64,000 bases of DNA from Caballeronia zhejiangensis (GTDB lineage: Bacteria > Pseudomonadota > Gammaproteobacteria > Burkholderiales > Burkholderiaceae), in contig NZ_JFHD01000019.1 of NCBI RefSeq assembly GCF_000698575.1, forward strand, positions 1-64,000, in the 5' to 3' direction. A program made the translations under genes and the position numbers. This document shows positions 55,536 to 62,938 of this stretch, in pieces. Each line of letters opens with the position of its first letter. The stretch's first letter is position 1. The notes under the pieces are model-generated. The model saw only the letters and a list, made by a program, of their open reading frames with translations. It was not told the DNA's origin and searched no databases.

Positions 55536-56075
55536 TCAGGCTCCGAGCGCTGCGACGAGCGCCGCGCGACGACGGAACAGCGGTTCCGGATTGTCGGTCG
55601 CGCCCTGATACAGATTCGTGAACTCGGTGAACGCGTTGAGCGCGTCGTTGATGTCCTTGTCCGCGCGCACGGCGAACGCATCGAAGCCGCAGCGCGCGTG
55701 GAATGCAACCTGATCGCGCAGCACGTCGCCGATTGCGCGCAGTTCGCCCGTCCACTGATAGCGCTCGCGCAGCAAGCGGCCGATAGAAAAGCCGCGGCCA
55801 TCGCGGAACACCGGGAAATCGACGGCGATCACGGAAATCTGCGCGAAATCCGCGACGATGTCGGCGGGTTCGTCGTCCGGCGCGAGCCACACGCCGATGT
55901 CTTCTTTCGCGCGCGACGCGACGATCGCCGGCTTGTGCTCTTTCCACAGCGCAAACGGCACGATGATCTTGCCGGCCGGCAGCGCATCGACGGCGGGCAA
56001 CGTACCGTCTTCGGCGGCGCGCACAACGGTGAAACTGTCTTCGACGACCGCGCGGTTCTTGATAATCAACGTCAT
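55536..56075 (-). CDS. DUF934 protein of the sulfite-reduction operon
   Basis: 179 residues, cytoplasmic. Begins MTLIIKNRAVVEDSFTVV, has IIVPFALWKEHKP and the segment FRDGRGFSIGRLLRERYQW that marks DUF934 (COG3749). These proteins are regularly encoded with cysI and cysH. No cofactor motif and only one or two cysteines are visible, so it is not a ferredoxin itself. Three bases separate it from cysH and ten from cysI. Possible adaptor of the sulfite reductase; unproven. Confidence 0.85.
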   Translation of the reverse strand: MTLIIKNRAVVEDSFTVVRAAEDGTLPAVDALPAGKIIVPFALWKEHKPAIVASRAKEDIGVWLAPDDEPADIVADFAQISVIAVDFPVFRDGRGFSIGRLLRERYQWTGELRAIGDVLRDQVAFHARCGFDAFAVRADKDINDALNAFTEFTNLYQGATDNPEPLFRRRAALVAALGA

Positions 56076-56085
56076 TTGCAGATCC

Positions 56086-57762
56086 TTAAGCGTGAGCCTG
56101 GCGCGATGCGTACACGCGCTCCTTGAACGGCGCCATGCCGATGCGGCCGAACGTCTCGATGAAGCGCTCGCCTTCGATGCGGTTATCGACGAAAGTGTCG
56201 ATCACTTGCGCGATCACGTCGGGCATCTCTTCGGCCGAGAACGACGGGCCGATCACCTTGCCGAGATGCGCGCCGGTCGCGCCCGAGCTTTGCTCGCCGC
56301 CGAGCGTCACCTGATACCACTCCGAGCCGTCCTTATCGACGCCCAGAATGCCGATATTGCCGACGTGGTGATGACCGCACGCGTTGATGCAGCCCGAGAT
56401 GTTCAGCGAAAGGTCGCCGAGGTCGTGCACGTAGTCGAGATCGTTGAAACGGTCCTGAATGGCGAGCGCGATCGGGATCGACTTGGCATTCGCGAGCGAG
56501 CAGAAATCGCCGCCCGGGCACGCGATGATGTCCGTCAACAGGCCGATATTCGCCGTCGCGAAACCGAGCGCCTTCGCGCGTTCCCACACCGTGTGCAGAT
56601 CGCGCTTCTTCACGTTCGCGAGAATCAGGTTCTGCTCGTGCGACACGCGGATTTCGCCGAACGAGAATTCATCGGCGAGCGCGGCGACGTCGTCCATCTG
56701 CTGATCGGTGGCGTCGCCCGGCGCGATGTGGCGCTGCTTGAGCGAGAGCGTCACGGCGGCGTAGCCCGGCACCTTGTGCGGACGCACGTTGCGCTCGACC
56801 CAGCGCGCGAAAGGCTTGCTGTCGATCAGATGCTTTTCATAGGAAGCGTCGGTGTCCGCGAGCTTCTCGTAGACGGGCGGCGCGAAGAACTTCGACACGC
56901 GATCGACTTCTTCCTGCGTGAGCGTCGACGGGCCGTCCTTCAAGTGTTGCCACTCTTCCTCGACCTGCTTGCTGAACTTCTCCGGCGACAGCGCCTTAAC
57001 GAGAATCTTGATACGCGCCTTGTACATGTTGTCGCGACGGCCGTAGCGGTTGTACACGCGCAGCACGGCTTCGCAATAAGTAAGCAAGTGTTGCCACGGC
57101 AGATCGCGCTTGATGATCGCGCCGACGATCGGCGTGCGGCCGAGGCCGCCGCCCGCGAGAATGTCCATCACGACTTCGCCTTGCGCGTTCTTCTTCAGAT
57201 ACACGCCGAGATCGTGGACTTGCACGGCCGCGCGGTCTTCCGCCGAGCCGTTCACCGCGATCTTGAACTTGCGCGGCAGCCACGCGAATTCCGGATGGAA
57301 CGTCGACCATTGACGCAGAACTTCCGCCCACGGACGCGGATCGACCTGCTCGTCGGGCGCGACGCCCGCGAACTGATCGGCGGTGATGTTGCGGATGCAG
57401 TTGCCCGACGTCTGGATCGCGTGCATTTGCACCGACGCGAGCTTGCGCAGGATTTCCGGCGTCTCTTCGAGCTCGACCCAGTTGAACTGGATGTTGGTCC
57501 GCGTCGAGAAGTGACCGTAGCCGCGGTCGTGCTCGCGCGCGATGGTGGCCAGCATGCGGAGCTGGTCGCTGCGCAGGTTGCCGTACGGGATCGCGATGCG
57601 GTGCATGTACGCGTGGCGCTGCATGTACAGGCCGTTCTGCAAACGCAGCGGACGGAATTCTTCTTCGCTCAATTCGCCCGACAAACGTCGGCGGACCTGG
57701 TCGGCGTACTGCGCGACACGTTCGTCGACGATGCGTTGGTCGATCTGATCGTATTGGTACAT
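56086..57762 (-). CDS. cysI: Siroheme sulfite reductase, hemoprotein subunit (nitrite/sulfite reductase family)
   Basis: 558 residues. Duplicated ferredoxin-like and siroheme domains; the coupled 4Fe-4S/siroheme cysteines are in IIACPGGDFCSLA and ISGCINACGHHHVG. Reduces sulfite to sulfide with six electrons. First gene of the operon, with an AT-rich promoter region shared with cysB. No flavoprotein subunit (cysJ) lies in the operon, so electrons probably come from a ferredoxin or another reductase. Confidence 0.94.
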   Translation of the reverse strand: MYQYDQIDQRIVDERVAQYADQVRRRLSGELSEEEFRPLRLQNGLYMQRHAYMHRIAIPYGNLRSDQLRMLATIAREHDRGYGHFSTRTNIQFNWVELEETPEILRKLASVQMHAIQTSGNCIRNITADQFAGVAPDEQVDPRPWAEVLRQWSTFHPEFAWLPRKFKIAVNGSAEDRAAVQVHDLGVYLKKNAQGEVVMDILAGGGLGRTPIVGAIIKRDLPWQHLLTYCEAVLRVYNRYGRRDNMYKARIKILVKALSPEKFSKQVEEEWQHLKDGPSTLTQEEVDRVSKFFAPPVYEKLADTDASYEKHLIDSKPFARWVERNVRPHKVPGYAAVTLSLKQRHIAPGDATDQQMDDVAALADEFSFGEIRVSHEQNLILANVKKRDLHTVWERAKALGFATANIGLLTDIIACPGGDFCSLANAKSIPIALAIQDRFNDLDYVHDLGDLSLNISGCINACGHHHVGNIGILGVDKDGSEWYQVTLGGEQSSGATGAHLGKVIGPSFSAEEMPDVIAQVIDTFVDNRIEGERFIETFGRIGMAPFKERVYASRQAHA

Positions 57763-57921
57763 TCGGGGGCCCCAAGTTCTTGTGTAAAGCGCAGCGTCCT
57801 AGGTTACGCGGCGCGTCTCGTCCATCGAATATCCATTGAGTCGCTATTGCCCGAGCCGTTCAGACTGAACGCTCATTTGCTTATGACAGATAGAGATATA
57901 GATATTGGAAAAATTGGACTG

Positions 57922-57949
57922 ATAGTAAAGAACCTGCTATATATTGCAA
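57922..57949 (-). promoter_or_regulatory. Probable cysI operon promoter in an AT-rich region
   Basis: On the minus strand TTGCAA (57944-57949), a 16-bp spacer and TACTAT (57922-57927). The surrounding 57875-58000 is much more AT-rich than the genome and holds repeated GATA/ATAT elements, as expected of CysB-activated promoters. A start for cysB on the other strand is probably also here. Confidence 0.5.
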
Positions 57950-58001
57950 ACGACTGAAAAATTACTTTGATATGCCCGGTAGTAATAAACAAAGGCTATA
58001 A

Positions 58002-58943
58002 ATGAATCTGCATCAGTTTCGCTTCGTGCGCGAGGCCGTCCGGCAGAACTTCAACCTGACGGAAGCCGCCAAGGCGCTGTATACGTCGCAGCCGGGCGTC
58101 TCGAAAGCGATCATCGAATTGGAAGACGAGTTGGGCGTCGAAATCTTCACGCGGCACGGGAAACGCGTGAGGTCGCTCACCGAGCCGGGGCGCATCATTC
58201 TCGCGTCGGTCGAGAAAATCTTGCAGGAAGTGGAAAGCCTGAAGCGCGTCGGTAAGGATTACGCCGCGCAGGATCAGGGCAATCTCGTCATCGCCGCCAC
58301 GCATACGCAGGCGCGTTATTCGCTGCCGTCCGCCATCGCAGAATTCAAGAAGCGCTTCCCGAAGGTCCACCTTTCGATTCTGCAAGGCAGTCCGACGCAA
58401 GTCGCCGAAATGGTCATCCACGATCAGGCCGATATCGCCATCGCGACGGAAGCGATCGCCAACTATAAGGAACTGGTGTCGCTGCCCTGCTTCCAGTGGC
58501 AGCATCTGGCCGTCATGCTGCCGGATCATCCGCTGTTGGAGCGCAAGACGCTGACGCTCGACGATCTCGCGCAATTCCCGATCATCACTTACGAGGCGTC
58601 GTTCGCCGGGCGCACGAAGATCAATCAGGCGTTCGCGCTGCGCAATCTGACACCGGACATCGTGCTCGAAGCCATCGATGCCGACGTCATCAAGACTTAC
58701 GTCGAACTGGGGCTCGGCGTCGGAATTCTGGCGGATATCGCGTTCAATCCGGAACGCGATCGGCATTTGCGCGCGATGCCGGTCGGACATCTCTTCGGCA
58801 CGAACGTCACGCGGCTCGCGCTCAAACAGGGCGCGTACCTGCGCAGCTATGTGTATACGCTCGTCGAACTGCTGTCGCCGTCGCTGAATCGCAAGCTGAT
58901 CGAACAGGCGCTGTCCGGCGAGCACGAGAGTTACGAGCTTTGA
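58002..58943 (+). CDS. cysB: CysB-family LysR regulator of cysteine biosynthesis
   Basis: 313 residues. Winged helix with NLHQFRFVREAVRQNFNLTE and LYTSQPGVSKAIIELEDELG, then the sulfur-effector domain (THTQARYSLP, LLERKTLTLDDLAQ). Activates sulfate assimilation genes when N-acetylserine is present. Divergent from cysI by 239 bp, so it most likely controls that operon. Confidence 0.94.
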   Translation: MNLHQFRFVREAVRQNFNLTEAAKALYTSQPGVSKAIIELEDELGVEIFTRHGKRVRSLTEPGRIILASVEKILQEVESLKRVGKDYAAQDQGNLVIAATHTQARYSLPSAIAEFKKRFPKVHLSILQGSPTQVAEMVIHDQADIAIATEAIANYKELVSLPCFQWQHLAVMLPDHPLLERKTLTLDDLAQFPIITYEASFAGRTKINQAFALRNLTPDIVLEAIDADVIKTYVELGLGVGILADIAFNPERDRHLRAMPVGHLFGTNVTRLALKQGAYLRSYVYTLVELLSPSLNRKLIEQALSGEHESYEL

Positions 58944-58995
58944 ATATCGGCGGCGCCCGCCGCCTAGAAAATCCTGCCCATTTGGAGACCATCCG

Positions 58996-60156
58996 ATGAC
59001 GTTGTCGAAGTTCACGCGCCGGCTCGCTGCCGGCGTCGCCTTGTCCGTAGTTGCCGCCGCCGCGCACGCCCAGTTGAAGGTCGGCATCGATCTGTCGAGC
59101 ACCGGTCCGGCCGCCGCCATCGGCATCACCAGCAAGAACGCGATGCTCATGTGGCCGAAAACCATCGCCGGGCAGAGCGCGGAGTACATCATCCTCGACG
59201 ACGGCTCTGATCCGGGCGCGGCCGTGCGTAACATCCGCAAGCTCATCAGCGAAGATCACGTCGATGTGATCGTCGGGCCGAACATCACGCCGGCGGCGCT
59301 CGCCGCGCTCGATCCCGTCGCCGAATCCGAAACGCCGATGATCACGCTGATCGGCTCGGCATCGGTCGTGGAGCCGCAGGAAGGCAAGAAAGTGTGGGCG
59401 TTCAAGATGGCGCAGACCGATCGCGCGATGGCCGACGTCATGACGCGCTACATGGCCAATCACGGCGTGAAGACGGTGGGTTTCATCGGCTTCGCGGACA
59501 GCTACGGCGATAGCTGGCTCAACGAGTTCACCAAGTTCGCCGATCTTCGGCATATCAAGATTGTCGCGAGCGAGCGTTTCAATCGCACCGATGCGAGCGT
59601 CACCGGCCAGATTCTCAAGCTGATGGCCGCGAAGCCCGACGCGGTGCTGATCGCGGGCGCGGGCACGCCGACGGTGTTGCCGCAGCGCACGCTCGTCGAG
59701 CGCGGCTACAAGGGCGCGATCTATCAGACGCACGGCATCGCGACGCCCGAGTTCATCAAGCTCGGCGGCAAGGACGTCGAGGGCACCCTGTTCCCGACGC
59801 AGCCGGTCGTCGTCGCGCGGACGCTGCCGGCGGATCATCCGTCGAAGAAGGCTGCGCTGGCGTTCGCGAATGCGTATGAGGAGAAGTACGGCAAGGGCAC
59901 CGTGACGCAGTTCGCGGGCGATGCGGCGGGCGTGTATCCGCGTCTTCAGGACGCCGTGGCGCGCGCGCTGAAGACGGCCAAGCCGGGCACGAAGGAGTTT
60001 CGCGTGGCGCTGCGCTCGGAACTCGAGCATGCGCACGAACTGGTCGTGCCGAACGGCGTCGTCAATACGAGCGCGACGGATCACGTCGGTCTGGATCAGC
60101 GCGCGAGCGTAATGGGCGTCATCAAGAACGGCGCATTTACGTATCTCGCGCAGTAA
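58996..60156 (+). CDS. Branched-chain amino acid-type ABC substrate-binding protein
   Basis: 386 residues. Signal peptide 1-25 (AAHA/Q), then the type I periplasmic-binding fold with LKVGIDLSSTGPAAAIG, VDVIVGPNITPAALAA and VKTVGFIGFADSYGDSW. No permease or ATPase genes are adjacent, so it must work with a transporter elsewhere. Ligand unknown; its position 52 bp after cysB suggests a sulfur or amino-acid compound only weakly. Confidence 0.88.
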   Translation: MTLSKFTRRLAAGVALSVVAAAAHAQLKVGIDLSSTGPAAAIGITSKNAMLMWPKTIAGQSAEYIILDDGSDPGAAVRNIRKLISEDHVDVIVGPNITPAALAALDPVAESETPMITLIGSASVVEPQEGKKVWAFKMAQTDRAMADVMTRYMANHGVKTVGFIGFADSYGDSWLNEFTKFADLRHIKIVASERFNRTDASVTGQILKLMAAKPDAVLIAGAGTPTVLPQRTLVERGYKGAIYQTHGIATPEFIKLGGKDVEGTLFPTQPVVVARTLPADHPSKKAALAFANAYEEKYGKGTVTQFAGDAAGVYPRLQDAVARALKTAKPGTKEFRVALRSELEHAHELVVPNGVVNTSATDHVGLDQRASVMGVIKNGAFTYLAQ

Positions 60157-60189
60157 TGTCCTTTGTTCTGAAAACGCTGCTGTCGATGC

Positions 60190-60218
60190 TTGCCGGCGAC
60201 GGCGTTTTCGGTCATAAT
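60190..60218 (+). promoter_or_regulatory. Promoter of tRNA-Leu
   Basis: TTGCCG (60190-60195), a 17-bp spacer and CATAAT (60213-60218), 54 bases before the tRNA. GAAAACGC and GCGTTTTC arms around 60171 and 60203 may terminate the preceding gene. Confidence 0.6.
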
Positions 60219-60271
60219 CGCCGACTCGATTGGCTCGTTGGTTCGCTCTGTTCCGCTACGAGTCGATTCAG

Positions 60272-60356
60272 GCCCAGGTGGTGAAATTGGTAGACGCAGG
60301 GGACTCAAAATCCCCCGCCGCAAGGCGTGCCGGTTCGATTCCGGCCCTGGGCACCA
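60272..60356 (+). tRNA. tRNA-Leu (CAA anticodon)
   Basis: 85 nt. Acceptor GCCCAGG pairs with CCTGGGC; CCA is encoded. The anticodon loop CTCAAAA lies between GGGGA and TCCCC, giving anticodon CAA for the UUG codon. The long variable arm (CGCCGCAAGGCG) and T-loop GTTCGATTC are typical of a class II leucine tRNA. Confidence 0.97.
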
Positions 60357-60367
60357 GGATTGTTGAA

Positions 60368-60397
60368 AAAGCCGCTCCGTTGTGAGCGGCTTTTTTG
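60368..60397 (+). terminator. Terminator after tRNA-Leu
   Basis: Stem GCCGCTC (60371-60377) and GAGCGGC (60384-60390), extended by A-T pairs, followed by six T residues. Confidence 0.9.
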
Positions 60398-60419
60398 CGT
60401 TTGGGGCACGGCTTCGGCG

Positions 60420-60620
60420 TCATTTCGGCATCTCGCCGGGTTTCGCGGCAATCTGCGTTTGAACGTTGCCTGAACCGCGCCCGACTTCGACGCGCGGCTC
60501 ATCGCCCGCAGTCTTCCGATAAATCCAGCCCACGACGGGCGGAACGACGAACCTGGCGATCGCGTAAGCCAACACGACAGGCCAATACTCTCGAAAGAAA
60601 CCCAGCACGAAGTTCAACAT
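60420..60620 (-). CDS. Unknown small membrane protein
   Basis: 66 residues from ATG 60620, which has GGTGGA just upstream. One clear transmembrane helix (about 6-30, FFREYWPVVLAYAIARFVVP) followed by a basic, soluble tail. Its first codons overlap the end of the upstream gene (ATGTTGA), indicating coupling. An in-frame ATG at 60641 would overlap further. No family recognised. Confidence 0.55.
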   Translation of the reverse strand: MLNFVLGFFREYWPVVLAYAIARFVVPPVVGWIYRKTAGDEPRVEVGRGSGNVQTQIAAKPGEMPK

Positions 60621-61048
60621 TTTTCCACCCACGCCTTCCATTCATTCACCGCGATCGAAAATACATAGTAGACCAGAGCATCCCGAAGAGGATGCATAGG
60701 CAGAATCGCCCGAACTTCCTCACTGAACGAAGCGACGAGCAAGTATATCCAGAGAAGCATCCCGATTAGAGAGGCGAAAATTCCCAGATTCGCGACAAGA
60801 AACGCCTCAGCGATTCGTCGCTCGGAGAACCATCGAGAATAGGCGCCGCGGCGAAGCTCACCCGGCAGCACCGTCATCGCAAGATTCAGACTGACGCTCG
60901 ACGCGACGAGCGAAATCGGAAAGAAGTCATCCCTGCCCGGCTGCTTCAGCGCCACCCTCCAGATGTATTCGATCGCGCCCATGAATAGCGGCAGTCCGAC
61001 GATCAGTTGCCGCGCCGTCGCGTCGAAGCCCCCCGATTGCATTCTCAT
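60614..61048 (-). CDS. Unknown polytopic membrane protein
   Basis: 144 residues from ATG 61048 (in-frame ATG at 61042 is equally possible). Three to four hydrophobic helices: LIVGLPLFMGAIEYIW, ISLVASSVSLNLAMTVL and FLVANLGIFASLIGMLLW. Base composition is clearly less GC-rich than the neighbours. Forms a two-gene unit with the small downstream protein. Function and family unknown; could be a recently gained gene pair next to the tRNA. Confidence 0.6.
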   Translation of the reverse strand: MRMQSGGFDATARQLIVGLPLFMGAIEYIWRVALKQPGRDDFFPISLVASSVSLNLAMTVLPGELRRGAYSRWFSERRIAEAFLVANLGIFASLIGMLLWIYLLVASFSEEVRAILPMHPLRDALVYYVFSIAVNEWKAWVEKC

Positions 61049-61195
61049 CGTCTTTATGTGCGTGATGACACGCAATTTCGCCGATGACGCGAGCGCGCGT
61101 AAGTCGTCCGTCCGGCTATGTGCGCTCTCGCGTAGACGCGCACTGCCGCGTCAGCAAAAAATGGCCTCCATCGGCATTCGGAACCCCGGCGCGCG

Positions 61196-61214
61196 GAGCA
61201 TCGCGGGGATGCTC
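61196..61214. repeat. Inverted repeat upstream of the zinc-ribbon gene
   Basis: GAGCATC (61196-61202) and GATGCTC (61208-61214) around GCGGG, with partly paired GC flanks. May be an operator or RNA hairpin, about 100 bp before the next gene start. The stretch 61049-61312 holds no gene that I can support. Confidence 0.3.
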
Positions 61215-61312
61215 GCACGCGCAGCGCCCGCATTTCGGGTTGCTTAAGACCCTCTCGATGTCGTGACCCGCTCGCGCGACGCGCCGAGCCATAACTCGAA
61301 GAAAGGTACGAC

Positions 61313-62830
61313 ATGAATCGACCTGATCACTCGCTGTCTCTCGACTCCGTCATCTGCAAGCGCTGCAACACCGTTTCCCCTGCCTCGGAAGACACCTGCC
61401 CCGCGTGCGGCGCCGATCGTCAGGGCGCGATTTTCACGAGCCGCGCGGCCGAAGCCGCCGCGGCCGCCGCGGCGCCGGTGCCCGCGCCGCTCGACATCCT
61501 CGACTGGGACGATAGCCACTGGCTGCAGCGCCTCGTGCGCCGCAGGATGCTGACGTCCTACCCGAACTTCGTCGAGCCCGATGCGCAGGATCAGCGCAAG
61601 CCCGCCCGCACCGGCATGGCGATGCTGGTCGGCGGGGTGGTCGCCAGCATCGCGGTCGGCGGATACTTTTATGCGCGTCTGGACGACAACGCGCCGTCGC
61701 CGAGCGCGGAGCCCGGTATCAGCGCGGCGGGATCGATTCGCGACGGCGCCTCCGGCGCGCTCAAAGCCGATGCCGCGCGGCACGCATCGTTGGCGCGCTC
61801 CAAAGCGGATACGCCGAGTGCGCAGCCTGTCCCGTCAGCGACGACGACAACGACGATCGCGAAGAAGCCCGCGCCGATAGCGGAAACCGCGTCTGTCGCG
61901 CCGCGCGTCACGGCATCGAGCATGTTGGCGACGACGCCGCACGTTGCGGCGAACGCGGCTCCGGCGAGCAACGCGTCGCCAGCCATGATCGCAACTGCGA
62001 AGCCCGCGACGCCCGTTCCCACGACGAACGCAGCCGCAGCGACAGCCGCATCGGTCGCTGCCGTCGCGCCGCCGACCAAGCCGACGACGCCGGTCGTCGC
62101 ATCGCTGCAGAAGCCTGAACCGCGCGTGGTCGCGACGATCGCCGCAGCGGCGCCGGTGCCGCCGAAACCGGTGACGCAAGCGCCCGCGCCCGTCGCCCGC
62201 GCGATCGAGCAGCCTCGAAATACCGCGCCCGTCGCCCGACAATCCGAACAGCCGCGCAGCACCGCGACGGTCGCCTCGATCGACAAACCGCCCACGCCCG
62301 CCACGCCCGCCGTTCAGCCTGCGCCGGAGCCGCTTCCCGCAGCCGTCGCGCGGAGCATCGCGGCGGCTCAGCAAGCGCTCGCCGGGCGCGACCTCGCGGC
62401 GGCGCGCCGTCACATGCGCGGCCTCTCGGCGAGCGAGCCGCGCAGTCCGGAAATCCAGCAGCTCGCGGCCGAATTGTCGCGTCAGGAACGTGCGCGCGAC
62501 GGCGCGATAGCGAACGCGCGCGCCTGCGCCGCCAACATGGAAGCGGCGTGCGCGTTGCGCAACGCACGCCGCGCGGTCGCGCTCGACCCGCGCAACGGCC
62601 AGGCGCAGGCGACGCTGCGCCGCGCGCTCGCTGTGCAGAACGAGAGCAACACCGAGTACTTCCGCCAGGCGAGCGGCATCCCGAAGCCGGTCGTCCCGAC
62701 GATGACCTACGACGGCCGTTGGAACGCGCACGCCCATCATTCGGGGATACCGGATGACGACGATTCGCGCTTCACGCTCTTCGGCCTGGGCGTGCCGGCC
62801 GTATCGAAGGGACGCGGCGACGCGCATTGA
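61313..62830 (+). CDS. Unknown zinc-ribbon, single-pass membrane protein
   Basis: 505 residues. Residues 14-34 form a zinc ribbon (ICKRCNTVSPASEDTCPACG). A transmembrane helix lies at about 102-121 (MAMLVGGVVASIAVGGYFYA), so the ribbon faces the cytoplasm. Residues 125-340 are a low-complexity Ala/Pro/Thr/Val stalk, probably in the periplasm. Residues 340-450 look helical and repeat-like (AAAQQALAGRDLAAARRHM, RNARRAVALDPRNGQAQATL), resembling TPR or Sel1-type solenoids, with two cysteines. The tail is aromatic and acidic. No homolog was recalled; an Ala-rich composition makes chance similarity likely. Confidence 0.78.
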   Translation: MNRPDHSLSLDSVICKRCNTVSPASEDTCPACGADRQGAIFTSRAAEAAAAAAAPVPAPLDILDWDDSHWLQRLVRRRMLTSYPNFVEPDAQDQRKPARTGMAMLVGGVVASIAVGGYFYARLDDNAPSPSAEPGISAAGSIRDGASGALKADAARHASLARSKADTPSAQPVPSATTTTTIAKKPAPIAETASVAPRVTASSMLATTPHVAANAAPASNASPAMIATAKPATPVPTTNAAAATAASVAAVAPPTKPTTPVVASLQKPEPRVVATIAAAAPVPPKPVTQAPAPVARAIEQPRNTAPVARQSEQPRSTATVASIDKPPTPATPAVQPAPEPLPAAVARSIAAAQQALAGRDLAAARRHMRGLSASEPRSPEIQQLAAELSRQERARDGAIANARACAANMEAACALRNARRAVALDPRNGQAQATLRRALAVQNESNTEYFRQASGIPKPVVPTMTYDGRWNAHAHHSGIPDDDDSRFTLFGLGVPAVSKGRGDAH

Positions 62831-62938
62831 TGTACTGACGCGCCATTCAGCATGATGCAAACGGAATAAGCCGCAACGCACATCCGTTTAAAGGTGACGA
62901 ACGAGCTGCCGGCGAACCGCGCCGAAGGAGTCACCATC

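Noticed and set aside
60272..60356. tRNA-Leu as attachment site of an integrated element
   Set aside because: No integrase and no direct repeat of the tRNA 3' end found downstream in the window.
60963..61247. 94-codon plus-strand frame overlapping the membrane gene
   Set aside because: Antisense to the membrane protein and without ribosome site or recognisable features.
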